The notes beneath the pieces are model-generated. The model was given only the letters and a program-made list of their open reading frames with translations, had not been told where the DNA came from and did no database searches. A DNA stretch of 64,000 nt from Sipunculus nudus (taxonomy: Eukaryota; Annelida; Sipuncula; Golfingiida; Sipunculidae): the NCBI GenBank assembly GCA_026874595.1, contig CM049319.1, forward strand, positions 57,792,917 through 57,856,916, given 5' to 3'. Of the stretch, positions 25,200 through 36,968 are shown piece by piece. The stretch's first letter is position 1; the number at the start of each line of letters is the position of its first letter. The position numbers and the translations under genes were made by a program.

Positions 25200-25400
25200 T
25201 GTATCCGCCAAAACGAAGTTTTGCGGATACTATGTTTTTGACCGAGTTCCTCCGCCGCGGCGACGTTCGTTTCCAGAGAGCTCCTTGGAGACTAATGGAC
25301 CGATTTTTCCCAAACTTACACCTATTATCGGGTCACATGTGAACTGGTGCCTAACCAATTTGCATTGACCTCTGACCTTTCCTCTCTATCCAGTGTCCAT
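25200..25400 (+). mobile_element. Family-1 element, copy B (5' fragment only)
   Basis: The 5' hairpin GTATCCGCCAAAAC/GTTTTGCGGATAC directly follows a T-run of the host repeat ('cctgtattttt'). About 200 bp are recognisable ('gggtcacatgtgaactg', 'tgacctctgacctttcctct'), then similarity is lost. This copy is truncated. Confidence 0.7.
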
Positions 25401-26661
25401 TTTGTGGGGCTTTGTGGGTGTCGATGGTGTAGCTTTCTCGGTCACCGGTGCGGGTATATGGTGGCAGTTCTTCGCCGTCCCTTGGCTTGACTTGGCATTT
25501 GTCGGCATCAAAATTATAGTCTAAAGAGACAGACCAGGGCGGTGGTCCCAGACCACCTCAACTGTGTCTGTCTAGTGACTCAAAATAATAGATCTAGTCT
25601 AGACTCCAGTTCTTGTCCAGTGATTTGCCCAGGATGTGCCTATTGTTGAGGCAAGCATGGGCCAGCTGCCACCTTGCTGGTGACCACTGGTGCTAATTAC
25701 ATAAGAGTACTGGACAGAGTAGGTCACAGCCAAATAAGTTACCTGGCACAATCTGACCTTTGATTACTAAACCATGGATAAACAGAGGCATGTTTGATGT
25801 TAAGAGACAGATAAATAGTGTATTATTATTGTGACATGTTCATCTTATTGTACATTAATTAATCCATATGCATATTCTGAAATGTACCTAGATTTGTTTA
25901 GATAGGGAAAATATAATTTGGAACCAGATACAGTGCAGACCCAAAATGTTCATGATAAGCTAATGGTGTTTTCATTATCCATAAATATTGAAACCTACAA
26001 TGCTATAAACTCATACCAGTACTACAATCACTTGGATGAAGTCATACTTCAGGCACATGTATTATCTAGTTAATTTATATACATATTCTTTTAAAACTAT
26101 TCTTTTTAATATTTGTGTTATTTGATAATACCAATTATGCAGACCTTCATTCAGTATATAAAATTATGTTAATTTATATCTCGAAAATTAAATGAACCAT
26201 ATTTTTCACGATATTAATTTATTTGATAATATAATATGAGAATATAAGTAACTGTTATTAATAATTTATTATATTTTTATTTAATAAATGAAATTTTGAT
26301 TTAAAATAATAATATCCTGTTATGTACAAAATTTAAAGTACAAGATTGATTAATACTAAATTTATTATGAAAGTGATTTAAATAATATTTTATTTGTTTT
26401 GTAAATTTGATGTAAGTTTTAATATCTCTCCATATTCCTAAATTATCCTATGCTGGTTTTGCTGCAATGAAGAAGGGCATGCCTGAAGAACTAAGGCCAT
26501 GCATGCTACCAATATTGTAAAGTCTACCACCTCTCTGTTCACTCTTAAGATGTACTATGTAATGGAATAAAACATGGTATCACATCCAAATGAACATATA
26601 CACCCGAGAAGATGGGGTACTTTTGTCTCTAGATAAGTTCTGTCATAATCTTGATGTGAAC
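25401..26661. other. No gene recognised
   Basis: The first 300 bp are relatively GC-rich with no match I can name; the rest is very AT-rich. No feature is supported. Confidence 0.5.
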
Positions 26662-27445
26662 AGTATTTTTAGCGAACCTGTGAGCTTATGCGATAGTGTG
26701 GCGGCGTCTGCCGTCCGTCCGGCGTCCGTCGTCTGTACGTTTACCCATACTATCTTGAAAACAGCAAGAGTTAGCATCACCAAATTTTATGCAAAAAATT
26801 AGTCATCTAAACTCCATCGGATTTTGCTTATTTTTTGGCTAACTGCATTTTCTTGGATTTTATAGGGAAAAAGCTTAAAAACCTTTAAAAATCTTCTTCT
26901 CTGAAACTGTCCAGCCAAATTGTCCAATATTTCACAGAAATGATCCCTGGAACAATCTCTCTCAAGTTTGTTCGAATGGTTCCAGTTAGGAGATTTTTGG
27001 CCGAGTTACAGGAGGTTGAACTTAGTCATCTGTCCAAAAAAGCACACTAAAATTAAAATCTCTCAAACGGCTAGAGATATAATAACCAAATTTTATACCA
27101 ATGTTTGTCACATATGTCATATCTGATTTTGAGGTATTGGTGGCGCCACCTACATTGATGTGTTTTTTACAAGCAAAAATGTAATTTTAAACTCTTCTAG
27201 CTTATACACTGATTTATGATGAAACTGTTCAGCTGATTGGTTTAAACTTTACAAGAATTATTCTATGGTAGGGTTCTGCCAGTTTTATAAGAATAGATTG
27301 GGTAAATACAGTTTTAAAAAAGCATTGTAGCCAATTGAAAAAGGCTTTCTGTATTTGAGTACAGATTTGACTTCATGCAGCCAAGTCAAGAGGTCACTCA
27401 GTACAAACAGGTGGGGTCCAGACATCACCATGGCAACTGACCTGG
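26662..27445 (+). mobile_element. Family-4 repeat (TTTTTAGCGAACCTGTGAGCT type)
   Basis: It starts 'tttttagcgaacctgtgagcttatgcgatagtgtggcgg' and runs into a CCGTCCGTCCGGCGTCCGTC tract, then 'ccatactatcttgaaaacagcaagagttagcatcaccaaattttatgcaaa'. It also carries GGTGGCGCCACC (27139-27150). This layout parallels family 3, and I recall similar repeats from mollusc genomes. I could not define a 3' hairpin end. A collinear copy lies at 32740-34440. Confidence 0.55.
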
Positions 27446-27447
27446 CT

Positions 27448-27516
27448 GGGGGGGGGTGTGTCTAGACAATGTGTCTAGACGTCTAGACACAGCGTCTAGA
27501 CGTCTGGACACAATGT
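27448..27516. repeat. TCTAGA-centred palindrome cluster
   Basis: After a G9 run come five TCTAGA or near-TCTAGA words, including the perfect 20-bp palindrome GTGTCTAGACGTCTAGACAC (27471-27490) and a near copy immediately after. The cluster sits exactly between the family-4 repeat and the damaged left end of the next family-1 element. Confidence 0.7.
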
Positions 27517-27519
27517 TTA

Positions 27520-29213
27520 GATGCAGAATTCCCAGATTATTGGAACTATATCTTTCAACTGTTTGAAAAAACTTGGTTTGCACTTTAAGCGAATCGGGTT
27601 TATCATCAGGTCACATGTGAATTGCTGCCCTTCATTTTTGGTTGACCTCTTACCTTTCCTTGCTGCCCAGTGTCCATTTGTGCGTCTGTTTCCACACATA
27701 AACCCACATATCTCGGGAACCGTTTGACCGATCAGGCTAAACATTTTGCACAAATGTAGCCCTTTGATAGCTATATAACATACACTAAAAATGGTGGCAC
27801 CACCTTCAACCAATTTTGCACAGTGTCCATCTGTTCATCTGCCTTGGGATAATATTACTCATATCTCAGCAGTGGTTTGACTTATCCACCTGAAATTTTG
27901 CAGTTTTATACATCCTGGACAGGTGTTTCGATTTTATGACAGGTGTTGCCACCTACATTCACATTTACTCTGCAGACATCCAAGCTCATATCTTGGGAAC
28001 CGTTTGACTGATTAGGCCAAAATTTTGCTTGTGTATAGATCTCACATAGCTCTTCATCATAGGCAAAACTGGTGGTGCCACCTGCAACCATTTATGCACA
28101 GCGTCCATCTGTTCATCTGCCTTAGGTTAAAATCACTCATATCTCAGCAGTGGTTTGACTTTTCCACTTGAAATTTTGCAGGTATTTTACATCCTTGACA
28201 GCTTTCTCGATTTTATGACAGGTGGCGCTACCTACATTCACGTTTACTCTGCAGACATCCAAGCTCATATCTCGGGAACCGTTTGACCGATTTGGCCAAA
28301 ATTTTGCTTGTGTATAGATCTCACATAGCTCTTTATCATAGGCAAAACTGGTGGCGCCACCTGCAACATCTTATGCACAGCATCCATCTGTTGATCTGCC
28401 TTTGGATAATATCACTCATATCTCAGCAGTGGTTTGACTTATCCACCTGGAATTTTGCAGGTTTATTCATCCTGGACAGCTTTCTCGATTTATGACAGGT
28501 GGCGCCACCTACATTCACGTTTACTCTGCAGACATCCAAGCTCATATCTCAGGAACCGTTTGACCGATTAGGCCAAAATTTTGCATGTGTATAGATCTCA
28601 CATAGCTCTTCATCATAGGCAAAACTGGTGGTGCCACCTGCAACCATTTATGCACAGCATCTATCTGTTCATCTGCCTTAGGTTAAAATCACTCATATCT
28701 CAGCAGTGGTTTGACTTATCCACCTGAAATTTTGCAGGTATTTTACATCATTGACAGCTTTCTCGAATTTATGACCGGTGTCGCCACCTACATTCACATT
28801 TACTCTGCAGACATCCAAGCTCATATCTTGGGAAATGTTTGACCGATTAGGCCAAAATTTTGCATGTGTATTGATCTCACATAGCACTTCATTATAGGCA
28901 AAACTGGTGGCGCCACCTGCAACCACTTATGCACAGCATCCATCTGTTGATCTGCTTTGGGATTAAATCACGCATATCTCGGCAGTGGTTTGACTTATCC
29001 ACCTGAAATTTTGCAGGTTTATACATCCTGGACAATTTTCTCGATTTTATGAAAGGTGGCACCACCTACATTCACGTTTAAGCTGCAGACATCCATGCTA
29101 ATATGCAACACACCACGCTCTATTCCCCTTGCCACTTAATCCATGCCTCACTACACCCGTCCCACTCTGATTTCTGCAGATGCACATAGTGGCTTGTCGA
29201 CTACCCATATTCT
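27520..29213 (+). mobile_element. Family-1 element, copy C (no 5' hairpin, decayed 3' end)
   Basis: The body has alternating 'ggtggcgccacctgcaacc' and 'caggtggcgccacctacattc' modules, with exact palindromes at 28350, 28498 and 28906 and mutated ones elsewhere. About five ~280-bp units make this the longest family-1 array. The 3' end keeps 'tagtggcttgtcgactacccatattctggt', a mutated hairpin and terminus. The GTATCCGCC start is missing; the left edge abuts the TCTAGA palindromes. Confidence 0.75.
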
Positions 29214-29404
29214 GGTTTTAAAATGTCCTAGTCCGAAACTTGCAGGTCAGAAACGTCCATTTTCCTGAAATCATAATGACTAAGGTAGATATACAGGACT
29301 TAGGAGGATCAATATTAAATTTTAAAAATAAACCTCCATTCATACTCCTAAACTTTGCACAGGTTCGCATTAGGCCTGTAGGCCTTGTTATTGGTTATAT
29401 TAAT
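29214..29404. other. Short spacer
   Basis: Unrecognised sequence between a family-1 end and a family-2 start. Confidence 0.5.
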
Positions 29405-30686
29405 TGTATCCCCAGACAAAGTCGGGGGATACTATGTTTTCATACTGGTCCCGCTGCCGCCGCATATAAATCTTGTTGGTGCGATAACTCAAAAAATATT
29501 TCACGGATCTTTACCAAACTTGGTATATTTATAGATATGGGTCAGAGGACAAAGCCTATTTAAAATGAGGTCATGACCTTGACTAGGAGAGTGTCCTTGA
29601 CCTTGAATAGGTCCAATTTTGGGAAAATCACACAAATTCTTAAATATCTCAAGAAATCTTGCATGGATTGTTCAAAATCAAGTTGATGGAAGATCATGGA
29701 TAGGGTTGTCATGTTCCAGAGACTGGTGGTGCCACCTATTATTCGTTACTTGTTTTCGTGCCGTTTAATACTCTAAAATGGCTACTTGACAGTACTGTGA
29801 GCATTATAAGTCAAAAACTAATGGACAGATATCTTTTATATTATGCATATACATAGACATGGGTTATGGGATGATGTTTATTTAAATTAGGGTCATGACC
29901 TTTTCTATGAGACTGGCCTTGACCTTGAATATTGCCATATATGGGAAATTTCACACTAAATCATTAATTTCTCAATAAGGGATGCATGGATTGGTCCAAA
30001 AATCAACTTGACCGAAGATCTTTGATAGTAATGTCATGTACAGGAAACAAGTGGCGCCACCTGTTATTCTTTTACTTGTTTTCGTGCTGTTTAATACCCC
30101 CATCATTGCCACTTAACAGTACTGTGAGCATTTTAAGTCAAAAACTATCAGACAGATTTCTTTCATATTATGCATATACATAGCTATGGGTTTTGGGATG
30201 GTGTTTATTTAAATTTGGGCCATGACCTTTCCTATGAGTGGCCTTGACCTGGAATATGGTGAAAATCACACAAAATCATTATTATCTCAATAAGGGATGC
30301 ATTGATTGGTCCAAAAATCAACTTGACCGAAGATCTTGGATAGTGTTGTCATGTACCGGAAACTGATAGCACCCCCTGTTATTCTTTTACTTGTTTTTGT
30401 GCCGTTAAATACCCCATCATTGCCACTTAATAATACTGTGAGCATTATAAGTCAAAAACTATCAGACAGATTTCTTTCATATTATGCATATACATAGACA
30501 TAGGTTAATGGATGATCATGTATAATGAAATTGGGGTCATGACCTTTTCTATGAGAGTGACCTTTTCTATGAGTGTGGTCTGATATTAATTGTTGCTGAA
30601 GATGGGGGGGCCTATTCTTAAAGGGGGAGTGGGGGATTAATTGTCTGGGGATACTATGGCACCTGCGGTGCCAAGAAATGTCTAGT
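29405..30686 (+). mobile_element. Family-2 Helentron-like element, copy 1 (complete)
   Basis: The 5' terminus GTATCCCCAGACA opens an imperfect hairpin closing with GGGGGATAC. At the 3' side TGTCTGGGGATAC is its exact 13-bp inverse, followed by the hairpin GGCACC-tgc-GGTGCC and 'aagaaatgtCTAGT' joined to T. The interior has ~350-bp repeated modules ('ggggtcatgacctt', 'ccttgaccttgaat', 'caagtggcgccacctgttattc') and a G-rich stretch just before the end. There is no Rep/helicase coding; it is non-autonomous. Confidence 0.82.
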
Positions 30687-30960
30687 TAGGATTGGGAAAC
30701 AGGAGACAGCCCTACATAATTTCCTCTCCTGATACATATGTAAAGGACTGAATTAATTATCTGCTTTGATACTAAATAATAATATGCAATAATCAAGAAT
30801 AATTCCTCTGGAGACAATTTTAAGTTTCACTGTAAATCTTTATTTATTAACTCGAGAAAGAAGATGAAATCTTAACGTAAGTATGTACTATAAAATAAAT
30901 TATGTGAAATATATATGAAGAAAAAATGTACAAGTATGCATATAATTATAAATCAATAAT
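30687..30960. other. Spacer, nothing recognised
   Basis: AT-rich sequence between two family-2 elements. Confidence 0.5.
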
Positions 30961-32170
30961 AGTATCGCCAGACATAGTCTGGAGATACTATGGTTTAGGC
31001 ACGGTTGCGCTGCCGCCGAGATTTCTTTTGGACACAATAACTAAAAAAAATATTTCAAGGATCTTTTTCAAACTTGTCACATTTATAGATATAGGTGAGA
31101 GGACGAAGCCTATTTAAAATGGGGTCATGACCTCAACTAGGAGAGTGACCTTGACCTTGAATAGATCCATTTTTGGGGAAAATCACACAAATTCTTAAAT
31201 ATCTCAAGAAATTTTTCATGGATTTATCCAAAAATCAAGTTGGACAAAGATCTTGGATAGTGATGTCATGTACAGGAAACTGGTGGTGCCACCTAGTATT
31301 CTTTTCTTGTTTTGTGCTGTTTAATACCCCCATCATTGCCACTTGACAGTACTTTTAGCATCACAAGTCAAAAACTGATTGACAGATTTCTTTAATATTA
31401 TGCATGTACATAGGTATGGGTTATGGGATGATGTATATTAAAATTGGGGTCATGACCTTTCCTTTGAGAGTGGCTTTGACCTTGAATATTACCATATATG
31501 GTGAAAATCACATAAAATCATGAATATCTTAAAAAGGGATGCATGGATTGGTCCAAAAATCAAGTTGACGGAAGATCTTGGATAGTTTTGTCTTTTGCAG
31601 AAGATAGGTGGCGCCACCTGTTGTCCTTTTCTTGTTTTTTGCGCCTTTGAATACCCCATCATTGCCACTTGACAGTATATACTGTGAGCATTATAAGTCA
31701 AACAGTAATGGACAGATTTCTTTCATGTTATGCATGTATATAGATATGGTTTATGGAATGAGGTATATTTAATTTTAAATTTAATTTTAAAATTTAATTT
31801 AATTTAAATTATTTTTTTTAAATTTAATTTTTTTTTTTCAAATGTTGGATATTTTGGAATGCAGTTTATTGATTTGGGGTCATGACCGTGACTATGAGAG
31901 TGACCTTGACCTTGAATATTCCCATATTTGGTGAAAAACATAAAATCATGAATATCTTAAAAAGGGCCACTTGACAGCACTGTGAGCATTATAAATCAAA
32001 AACCCTTTGATCTATTGTCCTTCCCAATCCAAAATATTCCTATATTTTGTACAAATGTTTCTCACATTCATTGCTGAAATACAAATACATCACATTATAT
32101 CAACAAAATACCACAAAACCTCATTTGTCTGGCGATACTATGGCACCAGCGGTGCCAAGAAATGTCTAGT
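30961..32170 (+). mobile_element. Family-2 Helentron-like element, copy 2 (complete)
   Basis: The 5' terminus is GTATCGCCAGACA (hairpin closing with AGTCTGGAGATAC). The 3' subterminal TGTCTGGCGATAC is its exact inverse, followed by GGCACC-agc-GGTGCC and 'aagaaatgtCTAGT' joined to T. The body is collinear with copy 1, with exact GGTGGCGCCACC near 31607. A low-complexity TTTAATTTAAA patch sits near 31770-31840. The sixth base of the terminal repeat differs from copy 1 but is matched at both ends (see findings). Confidence 0.82.
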
Positions 32171-32488
32171 TTACATATGCCAGGGCCTTTACAATGGGTT
32201 GCCTTTGATTATATGTATTCAAGAGTTCATACAATTATCTTATAATTTCTACTTGAAACACCCCAATAATGATCATTGGGGTTTTAAAATATAAAAGAAC
32301 AGAATTAAAGAAGCTGAAATAATTTAGATCTCCAGTATCATTAGGCTTTCTGTAAATGACAGACATAGTATAAGAAAATTGTGTAGGTAACTGGACGACA
32401 TACGTGCTTGTAATATTATTTAAACGTGATTGTAGTGCTAGTTTATAGCACTCTTGGCTTGTAAGGTCTAGAACCTCCCATCAGTTTA
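32171..32488. other. Spacer, nothing recognised
   Basis: Unique AT-rich sequence with no supported feature. Confidence 0.5.
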
Positions 32489-32695
32489 AGTAATAGTAAT
32501 AGTAATAGATACCCCAGTAATAGTAATAGTATTAGTAGATAAAATGTGGTAATAGTAACAATAATATCAGAAATTGAAAGTAATAGTAATAGTAATAGTA
32601 ATAGAAGATAAAATGTGGTAATAGTAACAGTAATAATCATATCAGAAATTGAAAGTAATAGTAATAGTAATAGTAATAGAACAACTGTAATAGAC
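32489..32695 (+). repeat. AGTAAT microsatellite with higher-order unit
   Basis: Runs of (AGTAAT)n alternate with 'agataaaatgtggtaatagtaac...atatcagaaattgaa', giving two copies of a roughly 85-90-bp higher-order unit. The array is flanked by 'ataccccagtaat' and 'gtaatagacccc'. The leucine-rich minus-strand frame across it is an artefact of the repeat. Confidence 0.85.
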
Positions 32696-32739
32696 CCCAT
32701 GTCTGAGTTGTATTATGGTATGTACAGCATTCATCTGTC

Positions 32740-34440
32740 CCTTAACTTTTAATGTCGCTCAATAACTTACCAGGAATTTGGTGGAATTTTAGTGAATCTG
32801 TGTCCAGCTTCTGTCATCTGTAGGTTAACCTATACTATCTCGAAAACGGCAGAAGCTAGAATCAGTTTATGATGCAAAAAAAAATAAGTCTGAAATCTAA
32901 AAAAAATTTAGGTTTTGCATATATTTTTGTTCTCTGCATTTACTTATAATTATAGGGGAAAAAGCTAAAAAAGTAGTGGTGGGCCGATCATCGAGTTTTA
33001 TCGAAAGTCAGTCGGTTTGCTGCCACTTTCAAGCGCTCGATTACAAAAGGCAACTATCGATTACATCATAATCATGATAATGAGTCTTTGTTCCCAAATA
33101 ACTTCCGTATGTAACGGAGTTTACCACGGTAGATGCGAGAACGGAGGACGTAATAAAATTAAACCCTCTGTGAACTGGCAGGCAGCTGCAGAATTAGCGG
33201 GAAGTTTTGTAACGAGATTTACATTGCACAATATGGGCTGTATGGCGTTAAAATGCTCCATAAATTATCGGGGTCTATGCAGCAAGTAGATTTCCTGGAT
33301 TTTGGTTTAATTCTTGATTATTATAAATAATTAAAATGAAACTTTTAAAAGCATATTTTACCAATAATAGGAAAATATAAAAAAGGCAATAACTTCTTTT
33401 GTTGCGTTTAGTTAAGAAAGTACAGTTTCCCACATAACGGCAGGTTTCTTTATATTTGCCTGAACCGATTATTAATTGATCATCGATCGGTTTGCTCAAA
33501 CCGATGATCGATTATGAAAAGGGAACCGACTCCCATCACTATAAAAAAGCCCTAAAAATTTTCTTCTCTGAAATTGTCCATCCAAAGTGTTCAATATTTC
33601 ACAGAAATAATCCCTGAGAAACAGTCTCTGTTGGAACAGTTCCAATTTCTTTATGCAAATGTTGGTCACATGAGTCATATTTGAAATTGAGGTATTTGTG
33701 ATGCCACCTGCATTTACCTTTTTTTGTATGGAGATCATCGGTCATCAGTACATTAACCAATAAATTCTCAGTAATTACAGGAGCTAGCATTAGGAGGGAC
33801 TTAGTCATTTGTCTGAAAAAGGATACTTAAATTACAATCTCAGAAACTGCGAGAGCTATCATCTCCAAATTTTATGCAAAAATCTGTCACATATCAATTG
33901 TTGTAGGATTGAGCTTTTTGTGGCCCAGCCTGCATCAACTTACATTTTCTTGGGGAAAAGCTTGAAAATCTTCTGTGAAACCATTCAGCCAAATTGTTCA
34001 ATATTTCAAAGAAAATATCCCAGAGATGAGCTCTCTTCAAGTTTATTAAATGGTTTGGGTTTGATGAATTTGGGCTTGATTTGAACTTAGTCATTTTGGC
34101 CAAGTAAGCATACTAATATAACAATCAGAAAAGACAGGAGCTAGCATAACCATGTTTTATCTGCAAATGTTGGTCATGTGACTGATATTTGAAATTGAGG
34201 TTTTGTGGGGCCACCAACAATGACCTGGTAACTATTTCAGATTTGGCAAGAGGCAAAGTTTCAGTCTGTATCTATTTACAGCTTTGGCAGACTACCAACT
34301 GTATCAGATTAGGCAACAGGACAAAGAGTTCAGGCAGTACAGCCAGGTACAAGTCAAGATTTCACTCAGTGCAGTAGCTGCAGCTGGCAGTTTGTACCTG
34401 ATCACTTGGGGCAGCTGCCTTCCTCACAAAATCTGACAGA
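32740..34440 (+). mobile_element. Family-4 repeat, copy 2, interrupted by an hAT MITE
   Basis: It is collinear with 26720-27440: 'cctatactatctcgaaaacggcagaagctag', 'aattataggggaaaaagct', then after the insertion 'attttcttctctgaaattgtccatccaaa'. It continues through several partial repeats of 'gagctagcat...ttttatgcaaa' to about 34440. The CCGTCC tract and GGTGGCGCCACC are decayed ('gtgatgccacctgc' at ~33700), so this copy is old. Confidence 0.55.
32974..33541. mobile_element. 568-bp hAT-type MITE with perfect 8-bp target duplication
   Basis: The ends are TAGTGGTGGGCCGATC and, inverted from the right, TAGTGATGGGAGTCGG, typical of hAT elements. The flanks are identical 8-mers TAAAAAAG (32966-32973 and 33542-33549). 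The host family-4 sequence is continuous across the gap when compared with 26869-26915. Subterminal ATCGA/TCGAT words occur near both ends. Frames of 90 and 74 codons inside show no transposase motif. Confidence 0.9.
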
Positions 34441-35529
34441 AGCAGTCTCTTATTTAGGACTGAAATTTCTGAACATATATAGACCTATACATAATCTCAG
34501 CTGATATATCAGCCTACATGTTAGCTGATTTCTGTAATAATTCTATAAATAATAACCATTAGTATAAAGTTATTTGGAAACAGGTTAAAGCACACATTTC
34601 CTCATGACAGTGCTTAACTTTTATCCAAACATTTTTAGTCGATCAGCACTGCAAGTTAGATCAATCAATTGGGTCATTTGCATCAATTGACTGATTGATT
34701 ATTGGCTTTTCATTGAACAAATGCACATTAAAATTACCTCATTAATGGAGTCCTATTGAGGTGGCCCACTAAAATTTTATGGATGTCTGTGTGGATGATG
34801 TTGAGACCATGATAATTGAGAGACTTGTGTTTGGATGGCATGGCCTGTCAACCCCCCTAATTACAGAAGCTCAGGGGCCTTTCATAATTTGTCAACCCGC
34901 TGGGGCCTTTTAATAACTGCTGATCAGATTGTCGGAGCTAGCTGACTACCTATTAATAATTGACTTTACAGTCTTGTGATCAGCAGCCATCCATTTATCA
35001 AAAGGAAGGAACCCAGGAATGGATTTAAGATGGTACCCCTGCTTGGTAGATCAGTAATTATGATACTTTTGTTTTTGTATGATTGACTCTGATGATGACT
35101 CTATCTGCTAAACCACAGTGCCCACATTCTTCTGCAGTGCAGTGTTTTAGCAATGATAGAAGAGGGAGGGGAAGATTTTAAGTAAGGTTTCATTGCAAGC
35201 ACTCATTAATTATTGTAACATTCATTCTCTGAAAATAAACATTGTTTCTCCAATAACAGTTAAGTTCATCTGTAAGAATGCACTGTTTAAATACTGGCAT
35301 TTCTTGCTGAAAATGAATGTAACTATATTAAAGATGATTATAAATATTGGTGCAATGGCCCTGTGAATAAACTATCATGCTTCCTGTCCCTGCAGCCAAT
35401 CAGCTGTGTTATGCTTTAGGCACTACTGATTTTAAATACAACTTCATACTGTGACGAGATTGTAATAAAGTCTACCTTTCTACTCACATGGAAAGCCCCT
35501 GTAGCCTGTTTTATAAATGCATGATTTAT
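34441..35529. other. No gene or repeat recognised
   Basis: Unique sequence with no supported feature. Confidence 0.5.
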
Positions 35530-36968
35530 TGTATCCGCCAAAACAGAGTTTTGCGGATACTATGTTTTCAGCTGGTCGCCGCCGCCGCCGCCGCCGCCGC
35601 TGCCGCGTAGGTGTCCGGAGAACTCCTCCGTAACCGCTGGGCGGAATTTTCCGAAACCCGGGATTATGTTCGGGTCACATGTGAACTGCTGCGCCCCGAT
35701 TTTGTTTTGACCTCTGACCTTTCCTCTGCGCTCTGCGTCCGTTTGTGCGTCTGTTTCCACACATAAACCCACATATCTCGGGAACCGTTTGACCGATCAG
35801 GAAAATTTTTTTGCACAAATGTAGCCCTCGGAGAGCTTTATAACATACACCAAAAATGGTGGCGCCACCTGGAACCATGTTTGCACAGTGTCCATCTGTT
35901 CGTCTGCCTTGGGTTAAAATCACTCATATCTCTGCAGTGACTTGACTAATTCACCTGAAATTCGGCATGCGCAAACATCCTGGATAGCTTTTCTGATTTT
36001 ATGACAGGTGGCGCCACCTACATTCACGTTGACGCTGCAGACATCCAAGCTCATATCTCAGGAACCGTTTGACCGATCAGGAAAATTCTTTTGCACAAAT
36101 GTAGCCCTTGGAGAGCTTTATAACATACACCAAAAATGGTGGCGCCACCTGCAACCATGTTTGCACAGTGTCCATCTGTTCGTCTGCCTTGGGTTAAAAT
36201 CACTCATATCTCTGCAGTGACTCGACTAATTCACCTGAAATTTGGCATGCGTATACATCCTGGATAGCTTTTCTGATTTTATGACAGGTGGCGCCACCTA
36301 CATTCATGTTTACGCTGCAGACATCCAAGCTCATATCTCAGGAACCGTTTGATTGATCAGGAAAATTTTTTTGCACAAATGTAGCCCTTGGAGAGCTTTA
36401 TAACATACACAAAAAATGGTGGCGCCACCTGCAACCATGTTTGCACAGTGTCCAGCTGTTCGTCTGCCTTGGGTTAAAATCACTCATATCTCTGCAGTGG
36501 TTTGACTAATTCACCTGAAATTCTGCATGCTTATACATCCTGGATAGCTTTTCTGATTTTATGACAGGTGGCGCCACCTACAATCAAGTTTACGCTGCAG
36601 ACATCCAAGCTCATATCTAGGGAACCGTTTGACCAATTGGGCCAAAATTTTGCATGTGTATAGTTCTCACAAAGCTCTTTATCATACGCTAAACTGGTGG
36701 CGCCACCTGCAACCCTTTTTTGCACAGCGTCCATCTGTTTGTCTGCCAAGGGCAAAAATCACTCATATACAATATAGTGGTTTGACTTATCTGCCTTAAA
36801 TTTTGCATATGTATACAACTTGGACGGCTTTCTGGATTTTTTGGTAGGTAGCGCAACCTACATACACAATTTGGCTGCAGACATCCATGCTGATATGCAA
36901 CACTTCACCCGTTCCACTCTGATTTAGGCGGATACAAGTAGTCGCTTGTCGACTACCCGTATTCTAGT
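35530..36968 (+). mobile_element. Family-1 Helentron-like element, copy D (complete, best reference)
   Basis: Complete 5' hairpin (GTATCCGCCAAAAC...GTTTTGCGGATAC), a GCCGCC trinucleotide run (35578-35600), ~280-bp modules with exact GGTGGCGCCACC at about 35859, 36008, 36140, 36289, 36419, 36569 and 36697, and an intact 3' end. That end has GGCGGATAC, the hairpin GTAGTCG-cttgt-CGACTAC, then CCGTATTCTAGT joined to T. Adjacent modules are nearly identical, implying recent unit amplification or homogenisation. Confidence 0.87.

Noticed and set aside
32443-32700. Leucine-rich minus-strand frame that looks like a membrane protein
   Set aside because: It is the translation of the (AGTAAT)n microsatellite.
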